Positions 23,071 to 32,095 of a stretch of 64,000 nt of DNA are shown here, in pieces. Origin of the DNA: Mycolicibacterium sp. S2-37. GTDB lineage: Bacteria; Actinomycetota; Actinomycetes; Mycobacteriales; Mycobacteriaceae. The translations under genes were made by a program, and so were the position numbers. The notes beneath the pieces are model-generated. The model made no database searches, had not been told where the DNA came from, and saw only the letters and a program-made list of their open reading frames with translations. The stretch covers positions 62,001 through 126,000 of the forward strand of contig NZ_JAFEVR010000010.1 of NCBI RefSeq assembly GCF_017352375.1, written 5' to 3'. Numbering within the stretch: the stretch's first letter is position 1; each line of letters opens with the position of its first letter.

Positions 23071-26000
23071 TTGCGGCCGCCATGATCGCCTCATCCACGT
23101 CGGCGCCCCGCTGTTCGGCGTCGGCGATGGCCTCCAGCACGCGCCGGTAATCGCGCGGCATGACCTTGGCAAAGCTGTTCAATTCACCATCCCAGTTACT
23201 CAGGATCCGTTGCCCCACCGCGGAATCAGTGGCGTCGACATGTGCGGAGACCATGCCGTGCAGGAAGTCGACGTCTTCGTCGTCCAGGCTCTCCAGTTCG
23301 ACCATCTCGGCGTTGAGATTCTCGGCGAGCGTGCCCGCGGGGTCGTATACGTAGGCGATACCGCCGGACATACCCGCCGCGAAGTTGCGTCCGGTCTGTC
23401 CCAGGATGACGACCCGCCCACCGGTCATGTACTCGCAGCCGTGGTCGCCCACGCCTTCGACGACCGCGACGGCGCCGGAGTTGCGCACCGCGAACCGTTC
23501 GCCGACCTGACCTCGCAGGAACATCTCACCCTTGGTGGCGCCGAAGAGGATCACGTTGCCGGCGATGATGTTGTCCTCGGCGACGTAGTCGGCCGGGGCG
23601 CCCTCGGGCGGCCGCACCACGACCCGCCCACCGGACAGTCCCTTGCCCACATAGTCGTTGGCGTCACCGTAGACGCGCAGCGTCACGCCGTGCGGCAGGA
23701 AGGCACCGAAGCTGTTGCCTGCGGAGCCGTCGAACGTGATGTCGATGGTGCCGTCCGGAAGACCCTGCCCGCCATATGCTTTGGTCACCTCGTGGCCGAG
23801 CATGGTGCCGACCGTGCGGTTGACGTTGGCGATCGTCGTGGAGAACTTCACCGGCGTGCCGGAGTCCAGCGCCTCCCGGCACATGACGATCAGCTGCTGG
23901 TCGAGCGCCTTGTCCAGGCCGTGGTCCTGACGCGAACTGCAGTACAGGTCCTGGTTCATGAAGGCCGACTCGGGTTCGTGCAGCACCGGCGACAGGTCGA
24001 GCTTGTAGGCCTTCCAGTGTTCGGCGGCCTTCGCGGTGTCCAGCGCGCCGACCTGGCCGACCATCTCGTTGACGGTGCGGAACCCCAACTCCGCCATCAG
24101 TTCTCGCACCTCTTCGGCGATGAACATGAAGAAGTTCTCGACGAACTCGGGCTGGCCGTTGAACCGTTGGCGCAGCACCGGGTTCTGGGTGGCCACACCG
24201 ACCGGGCAGGTGTCGAGGTGGCAGACGCGCATCATGATGCAGCCCGACACCACCAGTGGGGCGGTCGCGAAGCCGAACTCCTCGGCACCGAGCAGTGCGG
24301 CGACCACGACGTCGCGGCCGGTCTTGAGCTGACCGTCCACCTGCACCACGATGCGATCGCGAAGTCCGTTGAGCAGCAGCGTCTGCTGGGTCTCGGCCAG
24401 GCCGAGCTCCCACGGTGCGCCCGCGTGCTTCATCGACGTCAGCGGCGTGGCGCCGGTGCCGCCGTCGTGGCCGGAGATCAGCACGACATCCGCATGGGCT
24501 TTCGACACACCTGCGGCGACCGTGCCCACGCCGTTCTCAGAGACCAGCTTCACGTGCACACGGGCCTGCGGATTGGCGTTCTTCAGATCGTGGATCAGCT
24601 GCGCCAGGTCCTCGATCGAGTAGATGTCGTGGTGCGGCGGCGGCGAGATCAGACCGACCCCGGGTGTCGAGTGCCGGACTTCGGCCACCCACGGGTACAC
24701 CTTGTGCCCCGGAAGCTGGCCACCCTCACCCGGTTTCGCGCCCTGGGCCATCTTGATCTGGATGTCGGTGCAGTTGGTGAGGTAGTGACTGGTGACGCCG
24801 AAGCGCCCCGACGCGACCTGCTTGATCGCACTGCGCCGCCAGTCGCCGTTCTCGTCGCGGTCGAAACGCTTGACGTCCTCGCCACCCTCGCCGGAGTTCG
24901 ACCGTCCACCGAGGCGGTTCATCGCGATCGCCAGCGTCTCGTGCGCTTCGGCCGAGATGGATCCGTAGCTCATCGCGCCGGTCGAGAAGCGCTTGACGAT
25001 CTCGCTGGCCGGCTCGACCTCGTCGATCGGGATCGACTGCCGGACACCGCTCTTGAACTTGAGCAGACCGCGCAGCGATGCCATGCGCTCGCTCTGGTCG
25101 TCGATGAGCTTGGTGTATTCCTTGAACACCGAGTACTGCCCGGTGCGGGTGGAGTGCTGCAGCTTGAACACCGTGTCGGGGTTGAAGAGGTGGTATTCGC
25201 CCTCGCGCCGCCACTGGTATTCACCGCCGACCTCGAGTTCGCGGTGCGCCCGCTCGTCCGGGCGGTCCAGGTAGGCCAGCGCATGCCGGGCGGCGACGTC
25301 GGAGGCGATGTCATCGAGATCGATACCGCCTGTGGGGCAATGCAACCCGGTGAAGTACTCGTTGAGCACCTGCTGGTTGATGCCGATGGCCTGGAAGAGC
25401 TGCGCGCCGGTGTAGGAGGCCAGCGTGGAGATGCCCATCTTGGACATCACCTTCAGCACACCCTTGCCCGCGGCCTTGACGTAGTTGGCCTTGGCCTGGT
25501 CGCTGCTGATCCCGGAGATGAATCCGCGATCCACCATGTCCTCGATCGACTCGAACGCCATGTACGGGTTGATCGCCGCGGCGCCGAATCCGACGAGAGT
25601 GGCCATGTGGTGCACCTCGCGGGCGTCGCCGGCCTCGACGATGAGCCCGACCTGGGTGCGGGTGCGTTCGCGGACCAGGTGGTGGTGCACCGCGGACACG
25701 CTCAGCAGTGACGGGATCGGCGCCATCTGCTCGTCGGACTCGCGGTCGGAGAGCACGATGATGCGCGCACCGTCGCGAATGGCCGCCGACACCTTGGCGC
25801 GGACGTTGTCCAGGGCCTCCTTCAGACCCTGTCCGCCCCGGTTGACCGGGTACAGGCAGCGGATCACCGCCGCACGCAACCCGTGCTTGTGGCCGCGGAT
25901 CTCATGGTCGGGGTCGACGCAGATCAGCTTCGACAGCTCCGCGTTGCGCAGGATCGGCTGGCGCAGCACGATCTGGCGGCACGATTCCGGACCTGGGTTG

Positions 26001-27646
26001 AGCAGGTCGCCCTCCGGGCCCATCGCACCCTGCAGGCTCGTGACCACCTCTTCGCGGATGGCGTCCAGCGGCGGGTTCGTCACCTGGGCGAACAGCTGCT
26101 GGAAGTAGTCGTAGAGCATCCGGGGCCGCGATGACAGCACGGCGATCGGAGTGTCGGTGCCCATCGAACCGATCGGCTCGGCACCTGTGCGCGCCATCGG
26201 CGCGACCAGCATGTTGAGTTCTTCGTAGGTGTAGCCGAAGATCTGCTGGCGCAGCACCACGCGATGGTGGGGCATCCGGACGTAATCGCCAGGCGGCAGC
26301 TCGTCGAGCTGGAACAGGCCCGCGTCGAGCCATTCCCGGTAGGGCTGCTCGGATGCCAGCTGTGCCTTGATCTCCTCGTCGTCGACGATGCGGCCCTGTG
26401 CGGTGTCGACCAGGAACATGCGGCCGGGCTGCAGGCGCATCTTCTTGACGACGGTGGCCGGGTCGAGGTCGAGCACCCCGGCCTCCGACGCCATCACGAC
26501 CAGGCCGTCGGCGGTGACCCAGATCCGCGACGGCCGAAGACCGTTGCGGTCGAGGACGGCGCCGATCACCGTGCCGTCGGTGAAGCACACTGCGGCCGGG
26601 CCGTCCCACGGCTCCATCAGGGAGTCGTGGAACTCGTAGAACGCCCGGCGGGCGGGGTCCATCGACTCGTGGCGCTCCCACGCCTCGGGGATCATCATCA
26701 ACACCGCGTGCGGCAGGCTGCGGCCACCGAGGTGCAGCAGTTCGAGCACCTCGTCGAAGCGTGCGGTGTCGGACGCACCGGGGGTGCAGATCGGGGTGAT
26801 CTTGTCGAGGTCGGCCTGGGTGCCGAAGACGTCGGTCTTGATCAGCGCCTCGCGCGCCCGCATCCAGTTCTCGTTGCCGGTGACGGTGTTGATCTCGCCG
26901 TTGTGGGCCACCCGCCGGAAGGGGTGCGCCAGCGGCCACGAGGGGAACGTGTTGGTCGAGAACCGGGAGTGCACGATGCCCAGCGCGCTGGTCAGCCGAT
27001 CGTCCTGGAGGTCGAGGTAGAACGCCCGCAGCTGCGGGGTGGTCAGCATGCCTTTGTAGACGAACGTCTGGCCGGACAGGCTGGGGAAGTAGACGGTCTC
27101 GCGGCCCGGGCCGTCCTGGCCGGGGCCCTTGGTGCCGAGTTCGTGTTCGGCGCGCTTGCGCACGACGTACGCGCGGCGCTCGAGGTCCATACCGGACGCA
27201 CCGGCGAGGAAGATCTGACGGAAGGTCGGCATCGCGTCGCGGGCCAGCGCGCCGAGCGAGGAGTCGTCGGTCGGCACGTCGCGCCAGCCGAGCACGGTCA
27301 GTCCTTCGGCCTCGGCGATCTTGCCGACCTGTTCGCAGGCCGTGGCGGCGTCCTTGGACGACTGGGGCAGGAATGCGATGCCGGTGGCGTAACTGCCCTC
27401 TTCAGGCAGGTCGAAGTCCACGACGGCGCGGAAGAACTCGTCGGGAACCTGCAGCAGGATGCCGGCACCGTCACCGGTGTTCGGCTCCGCACCCTGGGCA
27501 CCGCGGTGCTCCAGGTTCAACAGGGCCGTGATGGCCTTGTCGACGATGTCGCGACTGCGGCGACCGTGCATATCGGCCACCATCGCCACACCACACGAGT
27601 CGTGCTCGTATGCGGGGTTGTACAGCCCTTGTGCCCTGGGCGCCAT
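23063..27646 (-). CDS. gltB: Glutamate synthase large subunit
   Basis: The 1527-residue protein has the same length as M. tuberculosis GltB (Rv3859c). The start MAPRAQGLYNPAYEHDSCGV gives a short propeptide before Cys18, the N-terminal nucleophile of the glutaminase domain. A central domain, the FMN barrel (KPGEGGQLPGHKV, GHDGGTGATPLTS) and the 3Fe-4S motif CIMMRVCHLDTCPVG follow, then the C-terminal beta-helix (GSAGNSFGAFLPHG). Ammonia released from glutamine travels to the synthase site to make glutamate. ATG 27646 is chosen by family length; upstream codons are not conserved. The operon order is gltB then gltD. Confidence 0.97.
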   Translation of the reverse strand: MAPRAQGLYNPAYEHDSCGVAMVADMHGRRSRDIVDKAITALLNLEHRGAQGAEPNTGDGAGILLQVPDEFFRAVVDFDLPEEGSYATGIAFLPQSSKDAATACEQVGKIAEAEGLTVLGWRDVPTDDSSLGALARDAMPTFRQIFLAGASGMDLERRAYVVRKRAEHELGTKGPGQDGPGRETVYFPSLSGQTFVYKGMLTTPQLRAFYLDLQDDRLTSALGIVHSRFSTNTFPSWPLAHPFRRVAHNGEINTVTGNENWMRAREALIKTDVFGTQADLDKITPICTPGASDTARFDEVLELLHLGGRSLPHAVLMMIPEAWERHESMDPARRAFYEFHDSLMEPWDGPAAVCFTDGTVIGAVLDRNGLRPSRIWVTADGLVVMASEAGVLDLDPATVVKKMRLQPGRMFLVDTAQGRIVDDEEIKAQLASEQPYREWLDAGLFQLDELPPGDYVRMPHHRVVLRQQIFGYTYEELNMLVAPMARTGAEPIGSMGTDTPIAVLSSRPRMLYDYFQQLFAQVTNPPLDAIREEVVTSLQGAMGPEGDLLNPGPESCRQIVLRQPILRNAELSKLICVDPDHEIRGHKHGLRAAVIRCLYPVNRGGQGLKEALDNVRAKVSAAIRDGARIIVLSDRESDEQMAPIPSLLSVSAVHHHLVRERTRTQVGLIVEAGDAREVHHMATLVGFGAAAINPYMAFESIEDMVDRGFISGISSDQAKANYVKAAGKGVLKVMSKMGISTLASYTGAQLFQAIGINQQVLNEYFTGLHCPTGGIDLDDIASDVAARHALAYLDRPDERAHRELEVGGEYQWRREGEYHLFNPDTVFKLQHSTRTGQYSVFKEYTKLIDDQSERMASLRGLLKFKSGVRQSIPIDEVEPASEIVKRFSTGAMSYGSISAEAHETLAIAMNRLGGRSNSGEGGEDVKRFDRDENGDWRRSAIKQVASGRFGVTSHYLTNCTDIQIKMAQGAKPGEGGQLPGHKVYPWVAEVRHSTPGVGLISPPPHHDIYSIEDLAQLIHDLKNANPQARVHVKLVSENGVGTVAAGVSKAHADVVLISGHDGGTGATPLTSMKHAGAPWELGLAETQQTLLLNGLRDRIVVQVDGQLKTGRDVVVAALLGAEEFGFATAPLVVSGCIMMRVCHLDTCPVGVATQNPVLRQRFNGQPEFVENFFMFIAEEVRELMAELGFRTVNEMVGQVGALDTAKAAEHWKAYKLDLSPVLHEPESAFMNQDLYCSSRQDHGLDKALDQQLIVMCREALDSGTPVKFSTTIANVNRTVGTMLGHEVTKAYGGQGLPDGTIDITFDGSAGNSFGAFLPHGVTLRVYGDANDYVGKGLSGGRVVVRPPEGAPADYVAEDNIIAGNVILFGATKGEMFLRGQVGERFAVRNSGAVAVVEGVGDHGCEYMTGGRVVILGQTGRNFAAGMSGGIAYVYDPAGTLAENLNAEMVELESLDDEDVDFLHGMVSAHVDATDSAVGQRILSNWDGELNSFAKVMPRDYRRVLEAIADAEQRGADVDEAIMAAASG

Positions 27647-28142
27647 TCCCACCTGACCCTTACTCTCGAACCTCCGGCAAACCGTCCTGTGGCAGCCGTC
27701 TGCGACGGCGATCGCCGAGGGCGGAGGCGGTCCTCTGTGCAGCACTGAACAGCGGCCTTTTCCCATTCCCCACAGGTGGGGAAAACGATAGGTCAAACAC
27801 CGCCTGACATGCCAACTTAGTATGACCTAACCAGACTCGCCGGCTTCTTTGCCGGCGGCGACGGCTCCGGCGACCCGAAGTCGCCAAATCCGGTGCGGTA
27901 CAGCGATATTCGCATGTCAACCGCTCGGCGGGCCGACGGCGTGCTTCAGACGCCTCAGTTGCCCCACCGGGGATTACGTTTGCTGGGAGCGAAGAAAATG
28001 CCTTTCTTGCTGCCATTGCGCGACCGATCACGTTTGCGAAAAGCCTAGCCAGATTCTTAGAAACTGCCGGGACCCTCCTGAGACGCACTCCGCCCCCGCC
28101 CGGCAATCTCCGACGCCGCGGCGCTAGGGCAGACTCAGTCGC
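27647..28142. other. Intergenic region upstream of gltB (divergent with the thioesterase gene)
   Basis: Nearly 500 bp without a supported gene. On the gltB side it carries a possible -10 TATCGT (27790-27785, minus strand), implying a leader of about 130 nt. The leader includes a small CCCCA/TGGGG hairpin, but I recognise no riboswitch class. The middle (27840-28120) is lower in GC. The largest plus-strand frame (27849-28127) is Cys-rich and looks non-coding. Nitrogen-control sites could be here, but I cannot identify one. Confidence 0.4.
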
Positions 28143-28949
28143 ATGTCGCACCCGCTCAACACCCCCATCGGCCGGTTCGGGATCGACACCTTCGAGCACA
28201 CCGTCGCAGTACCCGGCGGTGAGCAGGTCACCGCCACCCTGCCCGCGCACGGTCTGCGCAATCCGCTGACCGGCCTGCCCACCGCCGCACCGCTGGCCAT
28301 GCTGCTCGACCACGTCGGTGGGCTGGCCAACCATCTGCGCCGCGGCGACGGGGAGTGGACGGTGTCGACCGAACTGTCCATCGAACTCGTCCCCGACGCC
28401 GCCGACAGGATCGCCGCCGACGAGACGCCGGTGACGGGTCGGGCCTGGCCGGTCGCCGGGAAGGGCCGCACCGCGATGGTGCTGTGCGAGTTCAGCATCG
28501 GCGAGACGGTCATCGGCACCGGAAGTGTGCGCTCCTTCTACATCAATGCGACGCAGTTCTTCGACCCGCCGGCCGACGCCGAGCACCTCGTCACGAAGAC
28601 CGGTCTCGCGGAGATGATGGCCGTCGAACCCGACCCGTCCGCGCCGGCGGTGCTGCGTCAGCACGCCGACCCGGTGCTCAACAACTCGCTGGGAGTGGTG
28701 CACGGCGGCGTGGCCGCGACCGGACTGGAACTGGTTGCCTCCGCAGCGGTCAACGCCGGCCGCGAGGACGCTCCGCTGCACACCGGATCGCTGCGGGTGA
28801 ACTATCTGCGCCGACTCATCGCCGGTGGTGAATGCCGTTACACGGCAACCGCATCGCATGTCGGGCGCAGTACCGGGGTGGCCGAGGCGCAGGCCTTCGG
28901 CGCCGACGGACAGCTGGCGTTGAGCGCCCGGTTCACCGGGTATCGCTGA
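28143..28949 (+). CDS. PaaI-type double-hotdog thioesterase
   Basis: The 268-residue protein consists of two hotdog domains (about residues 20-125 and 155-268). The C-terminal one has NSLGVVHGGVAATGLELVA, the HGG motif of PaaI/4HBT acyl-CoA thioesterases. The N-terminal one has the related NPLTGLPTAAPLAMLLDHVGG but no HGG, so only one half may be catalytic. It likely hydrolyses an acyl- or aryl-CoA. The start ATG 28143 fits the domain boundary. It is followed by the ClC gene after 28 bp and the two may be cotranscribed. Confidence 0.75.
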   Translation: MSHPLNTPIGRFGIDTFEHTVAVPGGEQVTATLPAHGLRNPLTGLPTAAPLAMLLDHVGGLANHLRRGDGEWTVSTELSIELVPDAADRIAADETPVTGRAWPVAGKGRTAMVLCEFSIGETVIGTGSVRSFYINATQFFDPPADAEHLVTKTGLAEMMAVEPDPSAPAVLRQHADPVLNNSLGVVHGGVAATGLELVASAAVNAGREDAPLHTGSLRVNYLRRLIAGGECRYTATASHVGRSTGVAEAQAFGADGQLALSARFTGYR

Positions 28950-28977
28950 CACCGGTTTCCCGCTAGCATCCCGAGGC

Positions 28978-30378
28978 ATGTCCGAGGCCCCCGTTCCCGG
29001 TCGCGGTCTCGGCGGCTTCATCCGCCGATCGGGTTATCTGCGCAAATGGCTCATCCTCGGCATCTCGATCGGCGTCATCGCCGGCCTCGGCGCGGTGGTG
29101 TTCTATCTGGCGCTGGACTACTCCGGCCGCTTCTTCCTCGGCTACCTCGGCGGGTACGACATCCCGAAACCCGACGGGGACGGCGGCGACCCCGGATCGG
29201 CCGGTTTCGAACGGCCCTGGGCCATCCCGTTGATCGTCTGCGGCGGCGCGCTGCTGTCGGCGTTGCTGGTCGCGAAGTTCGCCCCCGAGGCCGAGGGCCA
29301 CGGCACCGACAGCGCGATCGAGGCCGTGCACACCGACCCACGCAGCATCAGGGCCCGCGCCATCGTCGTCAAGACCATCTCGAGCGCGGTGACCATCGGG
29401 TCGGGCGGGTCCGGCGGCCGGGAGGGACCCGCCGCCCAGATCTCGGCGGGCTTCGGCTCGATCCTCGCCCGCCGGCTCGACCTGCCCTACGAGGACGGCC
29501 GGGTCGCGGTGTCGCTCGGTATAGGCGCCGGCATCGGCGCCATCTTCGGGGCGCCGCTGGGCGGCGCGGTGCTCGCCGCGTCGATCGTCTACCGCGAGGA
29601 CTTCGACTACCGCGCGCTGATCCCCGGCTTCATCACCTCGGCGACGGCGTATGCGGTGCTCGGCTCCCTCCTCGGCTTCGAGCCGCTGTTCGGGACCCTG
29701 GCCGCCGACTACCGGTTCGACCATCCGCTCGATCTGACCTGGTTCGTGCTGCTCGGCGTGATCGCCGCCGGGGTCGGCTGGCTCTACGCGAAGACCTTCT
29801 ACGGCGCCGTTGCGCTCACCGCGAGACTGCCGGGCGGCAAGGTGGTCAAACCCGCGCTCGGTGGGCTGGCCGTCGGTCTGCTGGCGCTGCTCATCCCGCA
29901 GATCCTCGCGAGCGGATACGGCTGGGCGCAGAAGGCCGCCGCGACCGACACGTTGATGGCGATTCCCCTGTGGATCGTGCTGGTGCTGCCGTTCGCGAAG
30001 ATCCTCGCGACCTCGCTGTCGATCGGCACGGGCGGTTCCGGCGGCATCTTCGGGCCCGGGGTGGTGATCGGCGGGTTCGTCGGCGCCGCCGTCTGGCGCC
30101 TCGGCGACCTGGCCGGAGCCCCCGGGCTGCCGGACGGTCCGGCCGTGTTCGTCATCGTCGGCATGATGGCCTGCTTCGGCAGCGTCGCGCACGCGCCGCT
30201 GGCGGTGATGATCATGGTCGCGGAGATGACCGGGTCGTTCACGGTCATCCCGTGTGCGATGGTCGCGGTCGGCGTGGCCTACCTGCTGATCTCCCGTACC
30301 GACGTGTCGATCTACCAGGCGCAGCGGCTGAACCGGGAAACGGCCGAAGTCGAGCGGCAGGCCCGCGGGCAGACATGA
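28978..30378 (+). CDS. ClC-family chloride channel/transporter
   Basis: The 466-residue membrane protein has the ClC selectivity-filter motifs: GSGGSGGREGP (about residues 141-151, with the gating Glu in GREGP) and GTGGSGGIFGPG (about 344), across roughly 10-12 helices. It has no C-terminal CBS domains. The usual GSGIP motif is replaced by a Gly/Ser-rich GSGGSGG, as in many actinobacterial members. It would move chloride or other anions, perhaps coupled to protons. A hairpin follows the stop. Confidence 0.88.
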   Translation: MSEAPVPGRGLGGFIRRSGYLRKWLILGISIGVIAGLGAVVFYLALDYSGRFFLGYLGGYDIPKPDGDGGDPGSAGFERPWAIPLIVCGGALLSALLVAKFAPEAEGHGTDSAIEAVHTDPRSIRARAIVVKTISSAVTIGSGGSGGREGPAAQISAGFGSILARRLDLPYEDGRVAVSLGIGAGIGAIFGAPLGGAVLAASIVYREDFDYRALIPGFITSATAYAVLGSLLGFEPLFGTLAADYRFDHPLDLTWFVLLGVIAAGVGWLYAKTFYGAVALTARLPGGKVVKPALGGLAVGLLALLIPQILASGYGWAQKAAATDTLMAIPLWIVLVLPFAKILATSLSIGTGGSGGIFGPGVVIGGFVGAAVWRLGDLAGAPGLPDGPAVFVIVGMMACFGSVAHAPLAVMIMVAEMTGSFTVIPCAMVAVGVAYLLISRTDVSIYQAQRLNRETAEVERQARGQT

Positions 30379-30412
30379 ATCGGACCCGCGTCCTCATCGA
30401 CGCGGGCCCGAT
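30379..30412. terminator. Hairpin between convergent ClC and dps genes
   Basis: ATCGGACCCGCGTC, a 6-nt loop and GACGCGGGCCCGAT pair over 14 bp with one mismatch. The stem starts at the last base of the ClC stop codon and lies 22 bp before the dps stop, so it can serve both directions. There is no T-run. Confidence 0.65.
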
Positions 30413-30433
30413 CCGTAAGGGGGTCTGACAGAA

Positions 30434-30982
30434 CTACTTCGACTTCTTGCGCGCGCTGTCGGCCGCGCCCTTCTCGGTCTTCTTACCGGCATGCTGAAGC
30501 TGGCCGCCGGCGTTCTCCAGATGCGCCCGCACGAACCACTGGAACTTCTCCAGTTCGGCTGCGTGGCCGATCAGCATGTCGTTGGTGATCGGGTCGGGCT
30601 CCTCGGTCTCCTCGATGTTCTTGCGGGTGTCCTCGATCACCCCGTCGTACACCAGGTCGAGCGCAGCCAGATGCGCCTGGACGGTGTCCCGCTCGAGTGA
30701 GTAGTCGTCCCAGGAGCGGTCGGCGATGATGGCGCCGGGCGTGCCCTTCGGCGAGCCACCGAGGGTCGCGATGCGTTCGGCGACCTCGTCGGCGTAACCG
30801 CGCACCAACTCCACCTGCGGATCGATCATCTCGTGGACGCCGATGAAGTTCGGGCCGACGACGTTCCAGTGGATGTGCTTGAGCGTCAGGTGCAGGTCGT
30901 TGTACCGGCTCAGCTGCTTCTGCAGCAGCTCGGCGACCTGGGCGCCCTCTTTGTCGGTCATTCCGGGAACGGTGTACGTCAT
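30434..30982 (-). CDS. dps: Dps DNA-protecting ferritin-like protein
   Basis: The 182-residue protein closely matches M. smegmatis Dps1: the ferroxidase segments HLTLKHIHWNVVGPNFIGVHEM and DEVAERIATLGGSPKGTPGAI, and a Lys-rich C-terminal tail (KKTEKGAADSARKKSK) that binds DNA. Dps forms dodecamers that oxidise and store iron and compact DNA in starvation and oxidative stress. ATG 30982 is preceded by AAGGAG at ideal spacing, better than the upstream in-frame start at 31006. M. tuberculosis lacks this gene. A SigF-like promoter lies 40-67 nt upstream. Confidence 0.95.
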   Translation of the reverse strand: MTYTVPGMTDKEGAQVAELLQKQLSRYNDLHLTLKHIHWNVVGPNFIGVHEMIDPQVELVRGYADEVAERIATLGGSPKGTPGAIIADRSWDDYSLERDTVQAHLAALDLVYDGVIEDTRKNIEETEEPDPITNDMLIGHAAELEKFQWFVRAHLENAGGQLQHAGKKTEKGAADSARKKSK

Positions 30983-31021
30983 CTGTAACTCCTTCGCCGT
31001 GATCAAGTCTCGATCAAGGGC

Positions 31022-31049
31022 TTACCCTCAGGCCGCGCAACGTAATCCC
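31022..31049 (-). promoter_or_regulatory. SigF-type promoter of dps
   Basis: On the minus strand GGGATT (31049-31044), 16 bp, and GGGTAA (31027-31022) match the mycobacterial SigF pattern (GGWWT, 15-17 bp, GGGTA) almost fully. The predicted start is about 33 nt before the dps ATG. M. smegmatis dps1 is known to be controlled by extracytoplasmic/stress sigma factors including SigF. Confidence 0.65.
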
Positions 31050-31063
31050 GCACGCGCCCCACG

Positions 31064-31999
31064 TCACAGCCCGGCAAGGTGCGGTATCGCCTGGCGCGCC
31101 CCGAAGCGCGGATTGCGCGCCAGCCCGCTGGCCAGCAGCAACCGCACCGCGCGGTGCCGGTGCGGTCGCAGCGGTTCCAGGAGTTCGACCATCGCGTCGT
31201 CGTCGATCGGATGGCCCAGCAGGCTCCATCCGACCGTCTTGGCGAGGTGATAATCGCCCACCGAGAGCGCGTCGGCGTCGGCCCAGGCGCGCTGCGCCGT
31301 CTCGGCGGCGGTCCAGACGCCGACGCCGGGCAGCGACATCATCGCGGTGCGGGCGTCGGCCGGGGAGCGGGCCGACAACCTCTCGAGCGAATCCGCGCGC
31401 TGGGCGCAGAGCACCACCGTCCGGGCGCGGCCGGGATCGACGTTGGCCCGGTGGAACTCCCAGGACGGGATGCGCCGCCACACCTCGGCGGGCGGCGGGA
31501 CCCGCATGTGCGCGGGCGCCGGGCCGGGCGCGGCGGAGCCGAACTTGGTGACCAGCAGCCGCCAGGCCCGAAACGCGTCCTTACCGGCCACCCGCTGCTC
31601 GATGACCGCCGGGATAAGGGCCTCCAGCACCCGCCCGGTGCGCCCCAGCCGCAGGTGCGGCACCCGGCGCTGGGCTGCCGCCAGTGTCGGCTCCTGCGGT
31701 GAAAAACCGGAGGCGTCGTCACCTGCGCCGAGCAGATCGGCCGCTCCGTCGACGAACTCGCCGGCACCCGCGCCCCAGGCCTCGACGTCGACGGACCCGA
31801 CGTCGCTCCGGGAGATCCGGGCGGTCACCGGTCCACTGCGCGTCAGGCTGGTGCGCCAGATCGCGCCGTCCGCGGCGATGTGGAAGCAGGGATCGCCCCT
31901 GCCACGGCGCAGCGGCATGAGGGTCAGCCCAGGGTCGGCGGGCCCGGGGAAGACCACCCGCACCCGCTCCGACCTGCAATCAGGTGGTGACGTGTTCAT
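31064..31999 (-). CDS. AlkA-like HhH-GPD DNA glycosylase
   Basis: The 311-residue protein has the HhH-GPD core near residues 225-265: helix-hairpin-helix LPGVGVWTAAETAQ followed by GDYHLAK, whose Asp is the expected catalytic residue. The preceding segment (AVIEQRVAGKDAFRAWRLLVTKFG) is the family's first helix bundle, with Q and R typical of DNA-3-methyladenine glycosylase II. It likely removes alkylated bases in base-excision repair. ATG 31999 is chosen because upstream codons are the antisense of crtE. There is no 4Fe-4S Cys cluster. Confidence 0.8.
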   Translation of the reverse strand: MNTSPPDCRSERVRVVFPGPADPGLTLMPLRRGRGDPCFHIAADGAIWRTSLTRSGPVTARISRSDVGSVDVEAWGAGAGEFVDGAADLLGAGDDASGFSPQEPTLAAAQRRVPHLRLGRTGRVLEALIPAVIEQRVAGKDAFRAWRLLVTKFGSAAPGPAPAHMRVPPPAEVWRRIPSWEFHRANVDPGRARTVVLCAQRADSLERLSARSPADARTAMMSLPGVGVWTAAETAQRAWADADALSVGDYHLAKTVGWSLLGHPIDDDAMVELLEPLRPHRHRAVRLLLASGLARNPRFGARQAIPHLAGL

Positions 32000-32011
32000 G
32001 ACATGGGGTCG

Positions 32012-32037
32012 CGATTGGTTTCCTCGGCTGGGGGTAT
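32012..32037 (+). promoter_or_regulatory. Candidate SigF-like promoter of the carotenoid operon
   Basis: CGATT (32012-32016), 15 bp, GGGTAT (32032-32037) gives a perfect SigF -10 and a -35 with one mismatch. A better -35 word, GGTTT at 32017-32021, is present but only 10 bp from the -10. Transcription would start about 50 nt before the crtE GTG. Carotenoid synthesis in M. smegmatis is SigF-dependent, which supports the call. Confidence 0.4.
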
Positions 32038-32095
32038 GGACACGTAGGACTCTAGTTCGATTGACGGGGTCAGAGCGGCTGTCGAAAGGGTCGGG

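Noticed and set aside
27849..28127. Cys-rich plus-strand frame upstream of the thioesterase gene
   Set aside because: Composition is unlike the neighbours and no start signal is seen; treated as intergenic DNA.
32017..32037. GGTTT plus GGGTAT as a SigF promoter for crtE
   Set aside because: The spacing is only 10 bp, below the 15-17 bp needed; the CGATT at 32012 was used instead with lower confidence.
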